Shown here: piece after piece, positions 26,701 to 35,586 of the stretch
Layout of the letters: the number at the start of each line of letters is the position of its first letter
Numbering within the stretch: the stretch's first letter is position 1
DNA from: Tepidibacter thalassicus DSM 15285
Lineage (GTDB): Bacteria > Bacillota > Clostridia > Peptostreptococcales > Peptostreptococcaceae
DNA length: 64,000 nt
Reading direction: 5' to 3'
Assembly: GCF_900129915.1 (NCBI RefSeq)
Contig: NZ_FQXH01000006.1
Span: 62,001 to 126,000 of the forward strand
Notes under the pieces: model-generated
Databases searched by the model: none
Told to the model about the DNA's origin: nothing
The model's input: the letters and a program-made list of their open reading frames with translations, nothing else
Position numbers and translations under genes: made by a program

Positions 26701-28613
26701 CTGTTAATATTGCAAATCCAAATGATTTAAAAAAACTAAGAGAAAATTTTCCTAAATCCGATATATATATCGTAATAGGAAGTGATGTAATTTTAAATGC
26801 ATCTGCTTATGAAAAAGAAAAAACAAATAATTCTATACACACTTTTCATCATATTATTTTTGATAGAAAAAGTATTAATTCTACTGATGATGACTCAAAA
26901 AAACTCAAATGCAAGTTAAACAAACTCGAAAAAAAACCTATAATACTCAATCTTCCTCCTCAATACGAAGATATAAGTTCTAGTCAAATTAGACAATATA
27001 TTGATCAAAATCGCGATATATCAAAACTAATTGACCCACTTGCTCAAAAATACATCTATGAAAAAGGATTATATCAAAGAGAACCTCAATATAAAACATT
27101 AATAAAATCTATATCTATAAATATTGAAGTAATCAAAAACATAAACCAAAAACTCATTGAAGAAATTTGTAATATTTTTTCAAATAAAGATGAAAATTCT
27201 CTAAATAACTTAATTAAACTTCTAAACAAAAAAGATTCTAAAATACTGCTAATACGAGATCTCAACGAAAACAATAAAATATTAGGATTTTGTGTATTCC
27301 ACACTCTTCTTTGGAGTATGTTATTTAAAGAATTTAAAAATACTTTTGTTTCAGAATACATTCGCAAAAATGTAGTTGGTAAAGCAGTTATTATTGACAT
27401 TATTTTTACTTTAGATAAATCTAAAATAGAAAATATAGAACAAATAATTATTACAGAAGTTCTTACTCATTGCATTGAAAAAAATTACACTTATGCTATT
27501 TATAAAAACGATATCACTAATTGTTTTTATTCTTTACATGAAATACTAGAACTTCAAGGATTTTATAGATTGCCATACACCGAAGAATCAAACCCTATTT
27601 TTATTGTAAATATGACTAAACCATGTGTTTTAACTTTAGATGTAGAATCAGTTATTAAAAATCCTTTTGTTAACAATTTAAATGTAAAAAAAGCAATTAT
27701 AAATTCAAGAAAAAAACTTCAAAAAGCTTTGACAGATCTTTATCCTAAAAATGTTGTACTATCATTTGATCGAAATATAATATACGAAAATTTAATAAGA
27801 AAAATTTGTGAAGAAAATAAAGTTCCAAATATACCTTTAAACCCAAGAGTTCTTGGAGATTTAATATGTGTTCCATTTGGTAATCTTTTAAAAGATGTTG
27901 TAGTTCCGAATACTATAACTAAATCGCTTCATACCGAAAAATTATTTACTCCAAATGCAAAAGATTTTTCAATAGCCTCATATCCTCATTATTTAGATTT
28001 AAAAAGTCAAGTAAAAACTATATCTTCATTTGACAAACCGATTATATTAGTTGACGATATTCTAAATAAAGGATATAGAATAAAAGCACTTGACCCAATA
28101 CTAAAAGAGGAAAATATTAATGTGAAAAAAATTATAGTTGGAATACTTTCAGGTCGAGGTAAAGAACTTATGGATATTCAAAACAGAGACGTCGATAGTG
28201 TTTATTTTATTCCTAATCTCAGATTATGGTTTAACGAAAATGCTATGTATCCTTTTATAGGTGGTGATACTCTTTGGAGAGGAATATGTCCTAATAGAAA
28301 CTTAATACCATCTATTAATTTAATTTTTCCATATACATCGTTGTCTTTTGTCAAAGATTCTTCAAAACAATCATTATATAATTTATCTAAAGTATGTATA
28401 GAAAATTCAATAAATATTTTAGAAACACTTGAACATGAATACGAAAAAATTAATCAAAGAAAATTAACTTTAAATCACATAGGTGAAGTATTTAAATCTC
28501 CTAGATATGTTGACCGTGGTAAAAATATGAGTTATGATTTAAATCTCAATCCATCTCATTATTTAAAAAATGACCTCGAACTTCTAAACCGTATGAAAGA
28601 TATAATAATTTAA
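23733..28613 (+). CDS. 1626-residue multidomain protein: HD, repeats, NadD-like, GNAT-like, PRTase-like
   Basis: Domains in order. Residues about 180-300: HD-type hydrolase (DHICGVHHLAVYIA, GHDLGKFG with His221-Asp222, GHIALNHSVWD, YCDFRV). About 390-910: helical HEAT/ARM-like repeats (IRRQCAELIGTLI, LRISALDTAYNLI). About 918-1115: NadD-like nucleotidyltransferase (FFPGTFDPFSLSHKQIAKAI, IGSDVILNASAY, SSSQIRQYI); the usual HxGH is Ser-Leu-Ser-His, so the first His is lost. About 1125-1290: GNAT-like segment. About 1300-1560: phosphoribosyltransferase-like, PRPP loop ILVDDILNKGYR near 1436. The promoter side faces parE; GGAGGG precedes the ATG. It heads a three-gene unit. HD plus NadD recalls the nadD-yqeK pairing, so a role around dinucleotide or nucleotide-linked compounds is inferred, not shown. 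Confidence 0.85.
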   Translation: MRNKIAIDIHKKILKELLKPTFIKKFQLSESFIKNNIDNYIFIANIHKIVKKNDYSCKSIFLLCENILNQMYKGLNQNEWLIYIYNIALYKSFPDAVEIDVNSIPQNIKNACHIYLKILKIICEYEKISNSSSFYIKYPLNFLTNDEINNLENPSEYKKFIKAFKDEYIYEMMKLNQEILKHNTLDHICGVHHLAVYIARQLKFIGIPVDLGRVSGSAAGHDLGKFGCKKSESKKVPYLHYYYTDQWFKKHNITYIGHIALNHSVWDLELENLSLESLILIYCDFRVKNKKDENNNISMHIFSLKESFKVILEKLDNLNSEKEKRYTRVYYKLKDFENYLIHIGINLNYNEEKKINNKEKAYYSLITGNDIVKNIKYLSVHHNINLMYKLRNEHSLNFILELARSENDGKNIREYLQVFEEYSTYLTQNQKIIMLKFLYEQLIHPEDDIRRQCAELIGTLIAIFDEDYRKEIPENVTLNPPRITSCNLLNKYLNIFINPDHKIIDIHQKWIGYSIRIMISSLFSNSNKTQIDDYKKVLFNHYKKAFHKKNSIKLYLLHTAKYIPVSENDDILFDFILKMIKSENDNLRISALDTAYNLILKINKNSNFIKNLKNHFKNNILKSTIPAENFLNLKIIKALDLKKELIDKYIEFYNNDESKIANIFLSNLKTLTPWIIKKTNIDLLLEYTLKNSNNMAYTAMHFCNILKVSDIEYVRNTAGKAIIKIMPHLSPEQRNDIAIELLRSLEIEKYQFSKYIPYYLGKIILYLQPLELNELINDLIEKIKQSSVQLNSLLLKTIGITIEHYPKYKNRFSEENKAYTERLVKLLGILLNGLAHYDPQIKKIAFKVIGKEIFGSKILSLDEKKYIFKLIAKKILILLDSIEEKDIIFLTNAAALNHIYRFISNYTFFNSNLLIEIPKKIAFFPGTFDPFSLSHKQIAKAIQSLGFEVYLAVDEFSWSKKAQPNLFRRNIINMSIADELNIYLYPKDIPVNIANPNDLKKLRENFPKSDIYIVIGSDVILNASAYEKEKTNNSIHTFHHIIFDRKSINSTDDDSKKLKCKLNKLEKKPIILNLPPQYEDISSSQIRQYIDQNRDISKLIDPLAQKYIYEKGLYQREPQYKTLIKSISINIEVIKNINQKLIEEICNIFSNKDENSLNNLIKLLNKKDSKILLIRDLNENNKILGFCVFHTLLWSMLFKEFKNTFVSEYIRKNVVGKAVIIDIIFTLDKSKIENIEQIIITEVLTHCIEKNYTYAIYKNDITNCFYSLHEILELQGFYRLPYTEESNPIFIVNMTKPCVLTLDVESVIKNPFVNNLNVKKAIINSRKKLQKALTDLYPKNVVLSFDRNIIYENLIRKICEENKVPNIPLNPRVLGDLICVPFGNLLKDVVVPNTITKSLHTEKLFTPNAKDFSIASYPHYLDLKSQVKTISSFDKPIILVDDILNKGYRIKALDPILKEENINVKKIIVGILSGRGKELMDIQNRDVDSVYFIPNLRLWFNENAMYPFIGGDTLWRGICPNRNLIPSINLIFPYTSLSFVKDSSKQSLYNLSKVCIENSINILETLEHEYEKINQRKLTLNHIGEVFKSPRYVDRGKNMSYDLNLNPSHYLKNDLELLNRMKDIII

Positions 28614-28630
28614 TTTTTGGAGATGATATT

Positions 28631-29884
28631 ATGTACTTTTACAAATTTAAAAATAAAATACTATTTTCGCTAATAAAATACGATAATTTAAACGAAATAA
28701 ATGAAAATGAAGCAAAAAAAAGCAAATGCTTATATTATTTAAATAAATTAAATCCTCTAAAATCAAGAAAAATGTTCAATATATACGATTCTTCTTTGTT
28801 GTTTATAAAAGAAGAAGGAATCAATTTAATTCACAGAACAAAAAACTGTAATGATAAAATCCCAAACTGGATTTTAGAAAAAATAAAACAAAGAAATATA
28901 ATAGGAATAAACACTAATTATCCTAACTGGGAAAATATTTTAAACTATAAACACCCTAATAAATGGAAAATAAACATTGTAGGTCTTGGTGATGTTGGCT
29001 CAACATTATTGATTGGATTAAGACTTTTAGGAGATGACTGTATATCTGAAATAGGTTTATACGGTCTTAATGAAAACAATTTACAAAGACTTGAGTATGA
29101 AATAAATCAAATAATAGATCCTTTTAACAATCAAAATTATCCAGATATTAAAATTTTAAAAGAAAAAGATATCTTCAACTGTGATATGTTTATCTTTTGT
29201 GCTTCTAAAAATGTACCTTCTATTAAAGAAAAAGTGAAAGATGTAAGAATGATGCAATTTGAAGAAAATTCTAAAATAATAAGCTATTACGCTAAGAAAG
29301 CTAGAGATAATAATTTTAATGGTCTATTTGCAGTTGTTTCAGACCCCGTAGATCTTTTATGTAAAGTTGCATTTATATCTAGTAATAAAAATGAAAACAA
29401 TAATATTGATTTTAATGGCTTATCTCCAGAACAAATAAGAGGATATGGACTTGGAGTTATGAATGCTCGTGCTATATACTATTCAAGACAAAATACTAAA
29501 ACCCACCATTATATTAAAGAAGGAAGAGCATTTGGTCCCCATGGCAAAGACCTAATAATTGCTGATAGTATTAAAAATTACAATAATGAACTATCATTAT
29601 ACCTTACGGAAAAAGCAATTAATGCAAATATAGATGTAAGAAATACTGGATTTAAACCTTATATAGCACCTGCTCTATCTTCTGGAGCTTTATCAATTAT
29701 CGCTACAATCAAAGGAAATTGGCACTACAGTTCAACTTATATGGGCGAAGTATTTATGGGAGCTAAAAATAGATTGCTTCCATCAGGCACAGAAATAGAA
29801 ATGCTAAACTTGCCTAACCCATTACTTGAAAGAATAAAATCAACTTATAATAAACTTAACAATATAGATTGTTCAAAATTTTAA
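28631..29884 (+). CDS. Lactate/malate dehydrogenase-like protein with N-terminal extension
   Basis: 417 residues. The first ~110 have no recognised domain. A Rossmann segment starts IVGLGDVGSTLL (Gly118, Gly120, Gly123), then VSDPVDLL (about 237, matching the T-N-P-V-D of LDH/MDH) and FGPHGKD (about 303) in the place of the catalytic His motif G-x-HG. The total is about 100 residues longer than ordinary LDH/MDH. The substrate-specificity loop is not recognisable, so the substrate is unknown. It starts 17 bases after the multidomain gene with a GGAG site and is separated from the next gene by a hairpin. Confidence 0.8.
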   Translation: MYFYKFKNKILFSLIKYDNLNEINENEAKKSKCLYYLNKLNPLKSRKMFNIYDSSLLFIKEEGINLIHRTKNCNDKIPNWILEKIKQRNIIGINTNYPNWENILNYKHPNKWKINIVGLGDVGSTLLIGLRLLGDDCISEIGLYGLNENNLQRLEYEINQIIDPFNNQNYPDIKILKEKDIFNCDMFIFCASKNVPSIKEKVKDVRMMQFEENSKIISYYAKKARDNNFNGLFAVVSDPVDLLCKVAFISSNKNENNNIDFNGLSPEQIRGYGLGVMNARAIYYSRQNTKTHHYIKEGRAFGPHGKDLIIADSIKNYNNELSLYLTEKAINANIDVRNTGFKPYIAPALSSGALSIIATIKGNWHYSSTYMGEVFMGAKNRLLPSGTEIEMLNLPNPLLERIKSTYNKLNNIDCSKF

Positions 29885-29912
29885 GGTGCTAGTTAGTAAA
29901 ATAACTAGCACC
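29885..29912 (+). other. Intercistronic hairpin without U-tract
   Basis: Perfect 11-bp stem GGTGCTAGTTA/TAACTAGCACC with a 6-base loop, followed by AAAACTTCAAGGAG. There is no T-run, so it is more likely an RNA processing or stability element than a terminator. Confidence 0.6.
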
Positions 29913-29936
29913 AAAACTTCAAGGAGATGATTTTAT

Positions 29937-30986
29937 ATGAATAATCTCTATATTATAATGCCAGGCAATGTATCGAAAAAATTTCATTCATTTATACAAA
30001 AAATAACTCACAATATAGATAAAACAACAATTAATAACAAATACAATATTCCCGACCTTAAAAATAAAAAAATCTTGTTTGCAATAGAACTCGATGAATG
30101 TGGATTTAACATTCCTTTATATGAAATATTTTTAAATCTCTACGAAAAAGGCAACGATTCCCTTTTAGGATCAAATGGTATAATAATTATTCAAAGTCCC
30201 AATGAATTATATACAAAAAATACATCTCAAAATATAATATTTTTAGCAAATCAAATAGGTTGCTCTTTTATAGGTCATTCAGTAGTTGAAGCAACAGGAA
30301 ATTTAAACAATTTTCTTACATGGCAAAAAAGATTAAATATGTCTCTTGAAGACATACATTTATATCTTTCTAAAAAACTTATACACAATTTCATCAAAAA
30401 AGAATTTTCAATAATTACTAAACCTAAAATTCTTGCACTCCATGCTAGTTCTCATAAAACTTCAAATACTCTTATGCTTTGGAATATGATAAAAAAACAC
30501 CTTCATAATTGCCATATCGAAGAATTTCACGTTGAAAATGGAACGATAACAGATTGTAAAGGATGTTCATATATTACATGTAAACACTACAGCGAAAATA
30601 AAAGTTGCTTTTATGGAGGAATTATAACTAAAGAACTCCTACCTTCAATAGAAAAAGCCGACTGCATAATATGGATATGCCCTAACTACAATGATGCAAT
30701 ATCTGCAAAATTAATGGCTGTTATAAACAGATTAACTGTGCTTTATAGAAGAACAAAATTCTACGATAAAACTTTTTTCTCAATCATTGTTTCTGGAAAT
30801 TCTGGAAGTGACTGTGTTGCAAAACAACTAATAGGTGCTTTAAATATAAATAAAGGTTTTAGACTTCCTCCATATTTCTCTATAATGGCTACTGCAAATA
30901 ATCCTGGAAGTATAAAAAAAGTTCCCAACATAGAAAAAAAAGCAGAACAATTCGCATCTCATATATTAAAAGAAATAAAAAAATAA
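29937..30986 (+). CDS. NADPH-dependent FMN reductase-like protein with extra N-terminal domain
   Basis: 349 residues. The C-terminal ~190 are flavodoxin-like: KPKILALHASSHKTSNT (phosphate-binding loop 171-178), a Cys cluster Cys207-x2-Cys210-x4-Cys215-x8-Cys224 typical of clostridial FMN reductases with metal- or cluster-binding sites, then ADCIIWICPNYNDAISAKL. The first ~155 residues resemble a second, degenerate Rossmann-like domain and have no named family. Third gene of the unit, closed by a terminator. It could supply or receive electrons for the dehydrogenase-like partner (inference). Confidence 0.8.
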   Translation: MNNLYIIMPGNVSKKFHSFIQKITHNIDKTTINNKYNIPDLKNKKILFAIELDECGFNIPLYEIFLNLYEKGNDSLLGSNGIIIIQSPNELYTKNTSQNIIFLANQIGCSFIGHSVVEATGNLNNFLTWQKRLNMSLEDIHLYLSKKLIHNFIKKEFSIITKPKILALHASSHKTSNTLMLWNMIKKHLHNCHIEEFHVENGTITDCKGCSYITCKHYSENKSCFYGGIITKELLPSIEKADCIIWICPNYNDAISAKLMAVINRLTVLYRRTKFYDKTFFSIIVSGNSGSDCVAKQLIGALNINKGFRLPPYFSIMATANNPGSIKKVPNIEKKAEQFASHILKEIKK

Positions 30987-31009
30987 GTCAGATGTTTTTC
31001 TGACTTATA
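30981..31009. terminator. Bidirectional terminator
   Basis: 10-bp stem ATAAGTCAGA/TCTGACTTAT (30983-31008) with a TGTTTT loop, between convergent units. Confidence 0.7.
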
Positions 31010-31691
31010 ATACTTTTTGCAAAAATAATTTTACCCTACTATTTTCAGGATTTAAAAATAACTTTTGTGGTACTGTATCTTCTAATATTTCTCCTTTATC
31101 CATAAATATAACTCTATCCGAAACCTCTCTTGCAAAACCCATTTCATGAGTTACTACTATCATCGTCATATTATCTTTTGCTAAGTCCTTCATGACCCTA
31201 AGCACTTCCTTAACTAATTCTGGATCTAATGCAGATGTAGGCTCATCAAACAACATAACATCGGGATTCATAGCAAGAGATCTCGCTATTGCCACTCTTT
31301 GTTTTTGTCCTCCTGATATTTGAGACGGATAAAGATCTTTTTTATCTAACAATCCAACTCTATTTAAAAGTTCCTCTCCTAATTTAATAGCTTTTCTCTT
31401 TTTTATCTTGTTTACAATAATAGGTGCTTCTATAACATTTTCTAAAACTGTTTTGTGAGGAAATAAATTGAAATTTTGAAAAACCATTCCTATTTTATTA
31501 CATCTAACTTCAACTATTCCCTCGTCTATTTTTTCAAGCCCATTTAAACACCTAAGTAAAGTACTTTTACCTGAACCTGAAGGCCCTATAATTGATATTA
31601 CTTCACCTTTTTTTACTTCTAAATTTATATTTTTTAAAACTTTTACACCATTAAATAATTTACTTACATTTTTAACTGTTATTACATTCAT
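31005..31691 (-). CDS. Polar amino-acid ABC transporter ATPase
   Basis: 229 residues from the ATG at 31691. Walker [16 protein letters not shown]-loop [18 protein letters not shown], signature [15 protein letters not shown], Walker [16 protein letters not shown] and H-loop VVTHEMGFA are all complete, as in GlnQ/ArtM-type ATPases. The start at 31691 has AGGAG (31703-31699) seven bases upstream and avoids overlap with the permease gene. Third gene of the binding protein-permease-ATPase operon; exact substrate not determinable. Confidence 0.95.
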   Translation of the reverse strand: MNVITVKNVSKLFNGVKVLKNINLEVKKGEVISIIGPSGSGKSTLLRCLNGLEKIDEGIVEVRCNKIGMVFQNFNLFPHKTVLENVIEAPIIVNKIKKRKAIKLGEELLNRVGLLDKKDLYPSQISGGQKQRVAIARSLAMNPDVMLFDEPTSALDPELVKEVLRVMKDLAKDNMTMIVVTHEMGFAREVSDRVIFMDKGEILEDTVPQKLFLNPENSRVKLFLQKVL

Positions 31692-31701
31692 ATCTAATCT
31701 C

Positions 31702-32343
31702 CTATTCATATATAGAGTATTTTTTTTCTATATTTTTAAATACATACACTATAACAGAAGTAATAATTAAATATATTATCGCAACTATAATAAATGGAAT
31801 TATGTTAAAATCTCTTGTTACTATTTCCTTTGCTCCTCTTAGTAAATCTCCCATTCCTATTGCCGCAACCAATGCAGTATCTTTTATAAGAGTTATAGCT
31901 TCATTACACACAGGAGGAATAACCCTTTTTATAGTTTGAGGAAGTATAATCCTCATCATAGTTTGCCTATAATTCATTCCAAGAACTTCAGCAGCTTCGT
32001 ACTGCCCTTTATCTATTGATTCAATTCCCGCCCTAAAAATTTCAGTTAAATAAGCTCCATAATTTAAAATAAAAGTTAATGAAGCAGCTGTAAAAGGTTT
32101 TAATGTTATTCCTAAAATGGGAAGAGCATAATAAACAAAAAACAATTGAAGCAACAAAGGAGTTCCTCTAAAAATCCAAGTATATATACTTAAGAGTATT
32201 TTCAATGCTTTAAATCCAGAAATTTTTCCAATAGATATAATTATACCTAATGGTATAGAAAAAACAGCTGTTACTATATATAGTTTTAAGGTTACAGCAA
32301 TTCCTTTTAACATTAACATTGTGATATTTAATATATAATCCAA
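31702..32343 (-). CDS. Polar amino-acid ABC transporter permease
   Basis: 213 residues with about five membrane segments and the HisM/GlnP family coupling motif ([29 protein letters not shown]). A single permease gene suggests a homodimer pore. It lies between the binding protein gene (16 bases upstream) and the ATPase gene (10 bases downstream). Confidence 0.94.
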   Translation of the reverse strand: MDYILNITMLMLKGIAVTLKLYIVTAVFSIPLGIIISIGKISGFKALKILLSIYTWIFRGTPLLLQLFFVYYALPILGITLKPFTAASLTFILNYGAYLTEIFRAGIESIDKGQYEAAEVLGMNYRQTMMRIILPQTIKRVIPPVCNEAITLIKDTALVAAIGMGDLLRGAKEIVTRDFNIIPFIIVAIIYLIITSVIVYVFKNIEKKYSIYE

Positions 32344-32359
32344 CTTTAATCCCCACTTC

Positions 32360-33151
32360 CTATCTAGTTACTATATCTTCTCCAAACCATTTTTCCGATA
32401 TGTTTTTAGCAGTTCCATCTTTTTTCATTTCATCAAGTATTTTATTCAGTTCATCCTTTAATTTAACATCTTCTTTTCTTATTCCAACTCCATAACTTTC
32501 TTTTCCAAAATCATCTTCTAATATCCTATATACTCCAGGCTTTTTTTCCATATAATATCTCCCAACTATTTCATCCAAAATAACAGCATCAATTCTACCT
32601 GCTTTTAAGTCCATTAAAGCTTCTGTATTATTTGAATACTTCTTTATTTCTTTTAATTCTTTCGATATTTCACTTGAATTTAAAGCATTTTCACTACTAC
32701 TCCCCAATTGAACTCCAACTATTTTCCCAATTATATCTTCTTTTCTTTTTATACTAGAATTATTATTTACAACAATAATTTGTCTATTTTCTAAATATAC
32801 CTTAGAAAAAGCAATTTCTTTTTTTCTCTTTTCTGTAATTGTAAGCCCATTCCAAATTACATCTATATTTTTATTTTTTAGACTCAATAAAACTCCATCC
32901 CAATCTACTGCCTTAAATTTAACATTTACCCCCATTCTTTTCGCTACTTCTTTTGCAAGATCAATATCAAATCCTACAATTTCTCCATTCTCATCTTTAA
33001 ATCCCATTGGAGGAAAACTATCATCAAGTCCTACCACAAACTCTCCTTTTTTCTTTATTTCTTCAAGAGAATTATCCACTTTATCTTTAGACGTACATCC
33101 CATAAGCATTACAGTAATTACTAAAAATAAAAAAAATAAATTCAATCTCAT
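32360..33151 (-). CDS. Amino-acid ABC transporter substrate-binding lipoprotein
   Basis: 263 residues from the ATG at 33151, which has AAGGAGG upstream; the open frame continues further but without support. A signal peptide ends in the lipobox LMGC, so the mature protein is lipid-anchored outside the membrane. The SBP family-3 core follows: FVVGLDDSFPPMGFKDENGEIVGFDIDLAKEVAKRMG, then WDGVLLSLKNKNIDVIWNGLTIT. Binds a polar amino acid, identity unknown. First gene of the operon. Confidence 0.94.
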   Translation of the reverse strand: MRLNLFFLFLVITVMLMGCTSKDKVDNSLEEIKKKGEFVVGLDDSFPPMGFKDENGEIVGFDIDLAKEVAKRMGVNVKFKAVDWDGVLLSLKNKNIDVIWNGLTITEKRKKEIAFSKVYLENRQIIVVNNNSSIKRKEDIIGKIVGVQLGSSSENALNSSEISKELKEIKKYSNNTEALMDLKAGRIDAVILDEIVGRYYMEKKPGVYRILEDDFGKESYGVGIRKEDVKLKDELNKILDEMKKDGTAKNISEKWFGEDIVTR

Positions 33152-33221
33152 TTTTTTACCTCCTTGTTTAATCATTTGAAAATTATTATACTTTATCACG
33201 TTAAAGTTGTAAAGAGGTAAA

Positions 33222-33256
33222 ATAAAAAAACAAAATCGATAAATTTATCGATTTCG
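33222..33256 (-). terminator. Terminator of the ClC gene
   Basis: Perfect 11-bp palindrome AAATCGATAAA/TTTATCGATTT (33233-33254), with a T-rich run on the minus strand. Confidence 0.75.
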
Positions 33257-33259
33257 TTT

Positions 33260-34852
33260 TTAATGATTACTTACATTATCAATTAAAAGTTTTTCAGCCA
33301 TTTCTTTTAACATACATTTTACTTTAGGAGCTTCATATTCATTTACAAGTACTATTAAATAATCTCCTGCTAAAATCTTAGTATTTCCTTTTGGTATTAT
33401 CTCTAATTCTCCTCTTTTTATCGCTACTAACAAAGCATTTTTAGGCCATTTTATATCCCTGACTATTTTTCCATCAAGTTCTGTTCCTAAACACACTGCA
33501 ATTTCTAAAAGTACCTTTTTAGATTTATCTCCACAGAACTCATTATTTCCTTTTTTATTTAACATTCTTTCAAGTAACACCTCATATATAGGCTCAAAAT
33601 TCAATATGTCAGTTACAACATAAGATATTATAGAAACAATGGTTAAAGGAAGTAAATGATTAAAAGAACCCGTCATCTCAGTAATCAATATACTTCCTGT
33701 AATAGGAGCTTTAACTATTGCTGTAAAATACCCTGCCATGGATAATATAATAAAATTACTTATATAATGACTATCTATTTGAAAATATTTAGCAATAATG
33801 CTTCCATATATATTTCCAGTCAACGCTCCTATTACAAGTAATGGTAAAAATATTCCCCCAGGTGCTCCCGAACCATAGCTTAACATAGTAAAAACAAATT
33901 TAATTACTAATATAACAAATATCATGTTTATTGTATACTTACCTTCAACCAATGAACTTATAAGATCATGTCCACCACCCAAAACTTGTGGTAAAAACAA
34001 TCCCAATACTCCAGCTATCAAAAAAGGTATCATTGGCCTAAATTCAATTGGAAGCCATTTTTTAGAAATATAAAAATCTTGTGTTTTAATAAGCATTTTA
34101 TTAAAAAATGCGCCTAATACACCCAATATAATTCCCAATACAATCAAATATATATATTGATTGAGTGGCAAAATATAAAGATTTTTAAAATTAAAAACAG
34201 GTTTTAATCCAAAAAAATTCTTAGATACAAAATCAGCTGTAAGAGAAGCAGACATAGCTGACAATAAAACCAAAGGATAAAAGTTCTTATGAACTTCCTC
34301 AAGTGCAAAAACCACTCCAGCTAAAGGTGCATTAAATGCAGCAGCAAGTCCTGCACTAGCTCCACTAGTAATTAAATATTTCTCTTCTATTTTTATTCTC
34401 TTAAAAATTCTTGAAAATCCCTGACCAATAGCAGCTCCTATTTGTACCGAAGGACCTTCTCTTCCTAAAGACAAACCTGCTCCTATTGCCAAAACTCCTC
34501 CTACGAATTTCCCAACAATCACTCTAAACCAATTCATATTAAGTCTTCTAAGCAAAACTCCCTCCACTTGAGGAATTCCACTACCACTTATCATCGGTTC
34601 TCTTTTTATCATGATTCCAACTATATATGCAAGCAATGCCAATACTATAAACCAAACCAAAATCAAATAATTGTTTTGTTTTTGTAAAACATAAATTTTA
34701 CTAGTTAAAACCTCAGTTTTTTCTAGTAAAAATCTATATAATACTACAAATAAACCAGCTAATGCACCTACTACCATTCCTTCAACAACAAGGTTCAATT
34801 TAAAATTATGCCAATGAAACAACGTATTATATGTATCGTGCTTATTTTTCAT
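33260..34852 (-). CDS. ClC chloride channel/antiporter with C-terminal RCK-C domain
   Basis: About 530 residues. ClC signatures are visible: GSGIPQVEG, GLSLGREGPSVQIGA (Glu of GREGP gates the pore) and GAPGGIFLPLLVIGALTG. The C-terminal ~75 residues (VCLGTELDGKIVRDIKWPKNALLVAIKRGELEIIPKG) are a TrkA-C/RCK-C ligand domain, as in bacterial ClC fusions. The ATG at 34852 has GGGAGTG seven bases upstream and is preferred over the TTG at 34867. Confidence 0.93.
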   Translation of the reverse strand: MKNKHDTYNTLFHWHNFKLNLVVEGMVVGALAGLFVVLYRFLLEKTEVLTSKIYVLQKQNNYLILVWFIVLALLAYIVGIMIKREPMISGSGIPQVEGVLLRRLNMNWFRVIVGKFVGGVLAIGAGLSLGREGPSVQIGAAIGQGFSRIFKRIKIEEKYLITSGASAGLAAAFNAPLAGVVFALEEVHKNFYPLVLLSAMSASLTADFVSKNFFGLKPVFNFKNLYILPLNQYIYLIVLGIILGVLGAFFNKMLIKTQDFYISKKWLPIEFRPMIPFLIAGVLGLFLPQVLGGGHDLISSLVEGKYTINMIFVILVIKFVFTMLSYGSGAPGGIFLPLLVIGALTGNIYGSIIAKYFQIDSHYISNFIILSMAGYFTAIVKAPITGSILITEMTGSFNHLLPLTIVSIISYVVTDILNFEPIYEVLLERMLNKKGNNEFCGDKSKKVLLEIAVCLGTELDGKIVRDIKWPKNALLVAIKRGELEIIPKGNTKILAGDYLIVLVNEYEAPKVKCMLKEMAEKLLIDNVSNH

Positions 34853-34965
34853 AATTCTCACTCCCAATATTTTAAAATAAATTAAGCACCTTATTCATTA
34901 TACTCCTATATTTTTTTTAAAGCAAGATTTTTACCAAATCGAAATCATTTAATATATTGTAACTG

Positions 34966-35442
34966 TTAAACTTTTAAAATTTTTACTATAAATTTTTTAT
35001 TTAAAATAAATTTAAATAAAGGATATCCAATTAACGTTACAACACAAAATTCCCCCATGGCTACATATAAACTCGAAATCAAAAATGGTTGATTAAGTAC
35101 AAAATGTATTTCTGCTCCTATAAATAAACCATTTATTACAGTTGGCCAAATACTAGCTATAAATAAATTTTTACTTTTACTTATCATATATACACTTATA
35201 AATGTAGCTGTACTTCCTACTACAATATCTATTATTCCCAAAGAACTAAACATATTTGATATTACACACCCTAAAACCAAACCAGGTATATAAATAGGAT
35301 CTACAAACGCAAGAAGCGTCATAACCTCTGATACCCTAAACTGAATTAATCCATAACTAATTGGAGCTATACTGATAGTAATAGCAGCATAAACAGCAGC
35401 AATTAAACCTATTTTTACTATACTTTTAGTAGTTATTTTCAT
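34966..35442 (-). CDS. queT: QueT-family transporter (ECF S component)
   Basis: About 158 residues with 5-6 membrane helices. The RVSEVMTLLAFVDPIYIPGLVLGC segment and Ile/Ala-rich N-terminus match QueT, which takes up queuosine precursors with a shared ECF module. No preQ1 riboswitch was found in its leader, so substrate rests on family pattern alone. The ATG at 35442 has GGGGG six bases upstream; the ATG at 35448 lies in that site. Confidence 0.82.
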   Translation of the reverse strand: MKITTKSIVKIGLIAAVYAAITISIAPISYGLIQFRVSEVMTLLAFVDPIYIPGLVLGCVISNMFSSLGIIDIVVGSTATFISVYMISKSKNLFIASIWPTVINGLFIGAEIHFVLNQPFLISSLYVAMGEFCVVTLIGYPLFKFILNKKFIVKILKV

Positions 35443-35544
35443 AATCATCCCCCATTTTTATAAATAATATCTAAAAAATTAAACCATATACATACATCTT
35501 TTAAGATATAGTAACTGAATTATATAATATTTAATACTATGTAC

Positions 35545-35562
35545 TAGGGATACAAGTCCCTA
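35545..35562 (+). promoter_or_regulatory. Leader hairpin before the 97-residue protein gene
   Basis: Stem TAGGGA/TCCCTA with loop TACAAG, 13 bases before the AAAGGAGG site. Like the small-protein array, this gene has a short hairpin near the expected mRNA 5' end. Confidence 0.45.
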
Positions 35563-35586
35563 ATATTATTTAAAGGAGGTAAATAT

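Noticed and set aside
29885-29912. Terminator between the dehydrogenase-like and flavin-reductase-like genes
   Set aside because: The hairpin is followed by AAAAC, not a T-run; the two genes probably remain one transcript.
35443-35580. preQ1 riboswitch expected before the QueT-like gene
   Set aside because: No preQ1-I pattern or hairpin/terminator next to the ribosome binding site was found.
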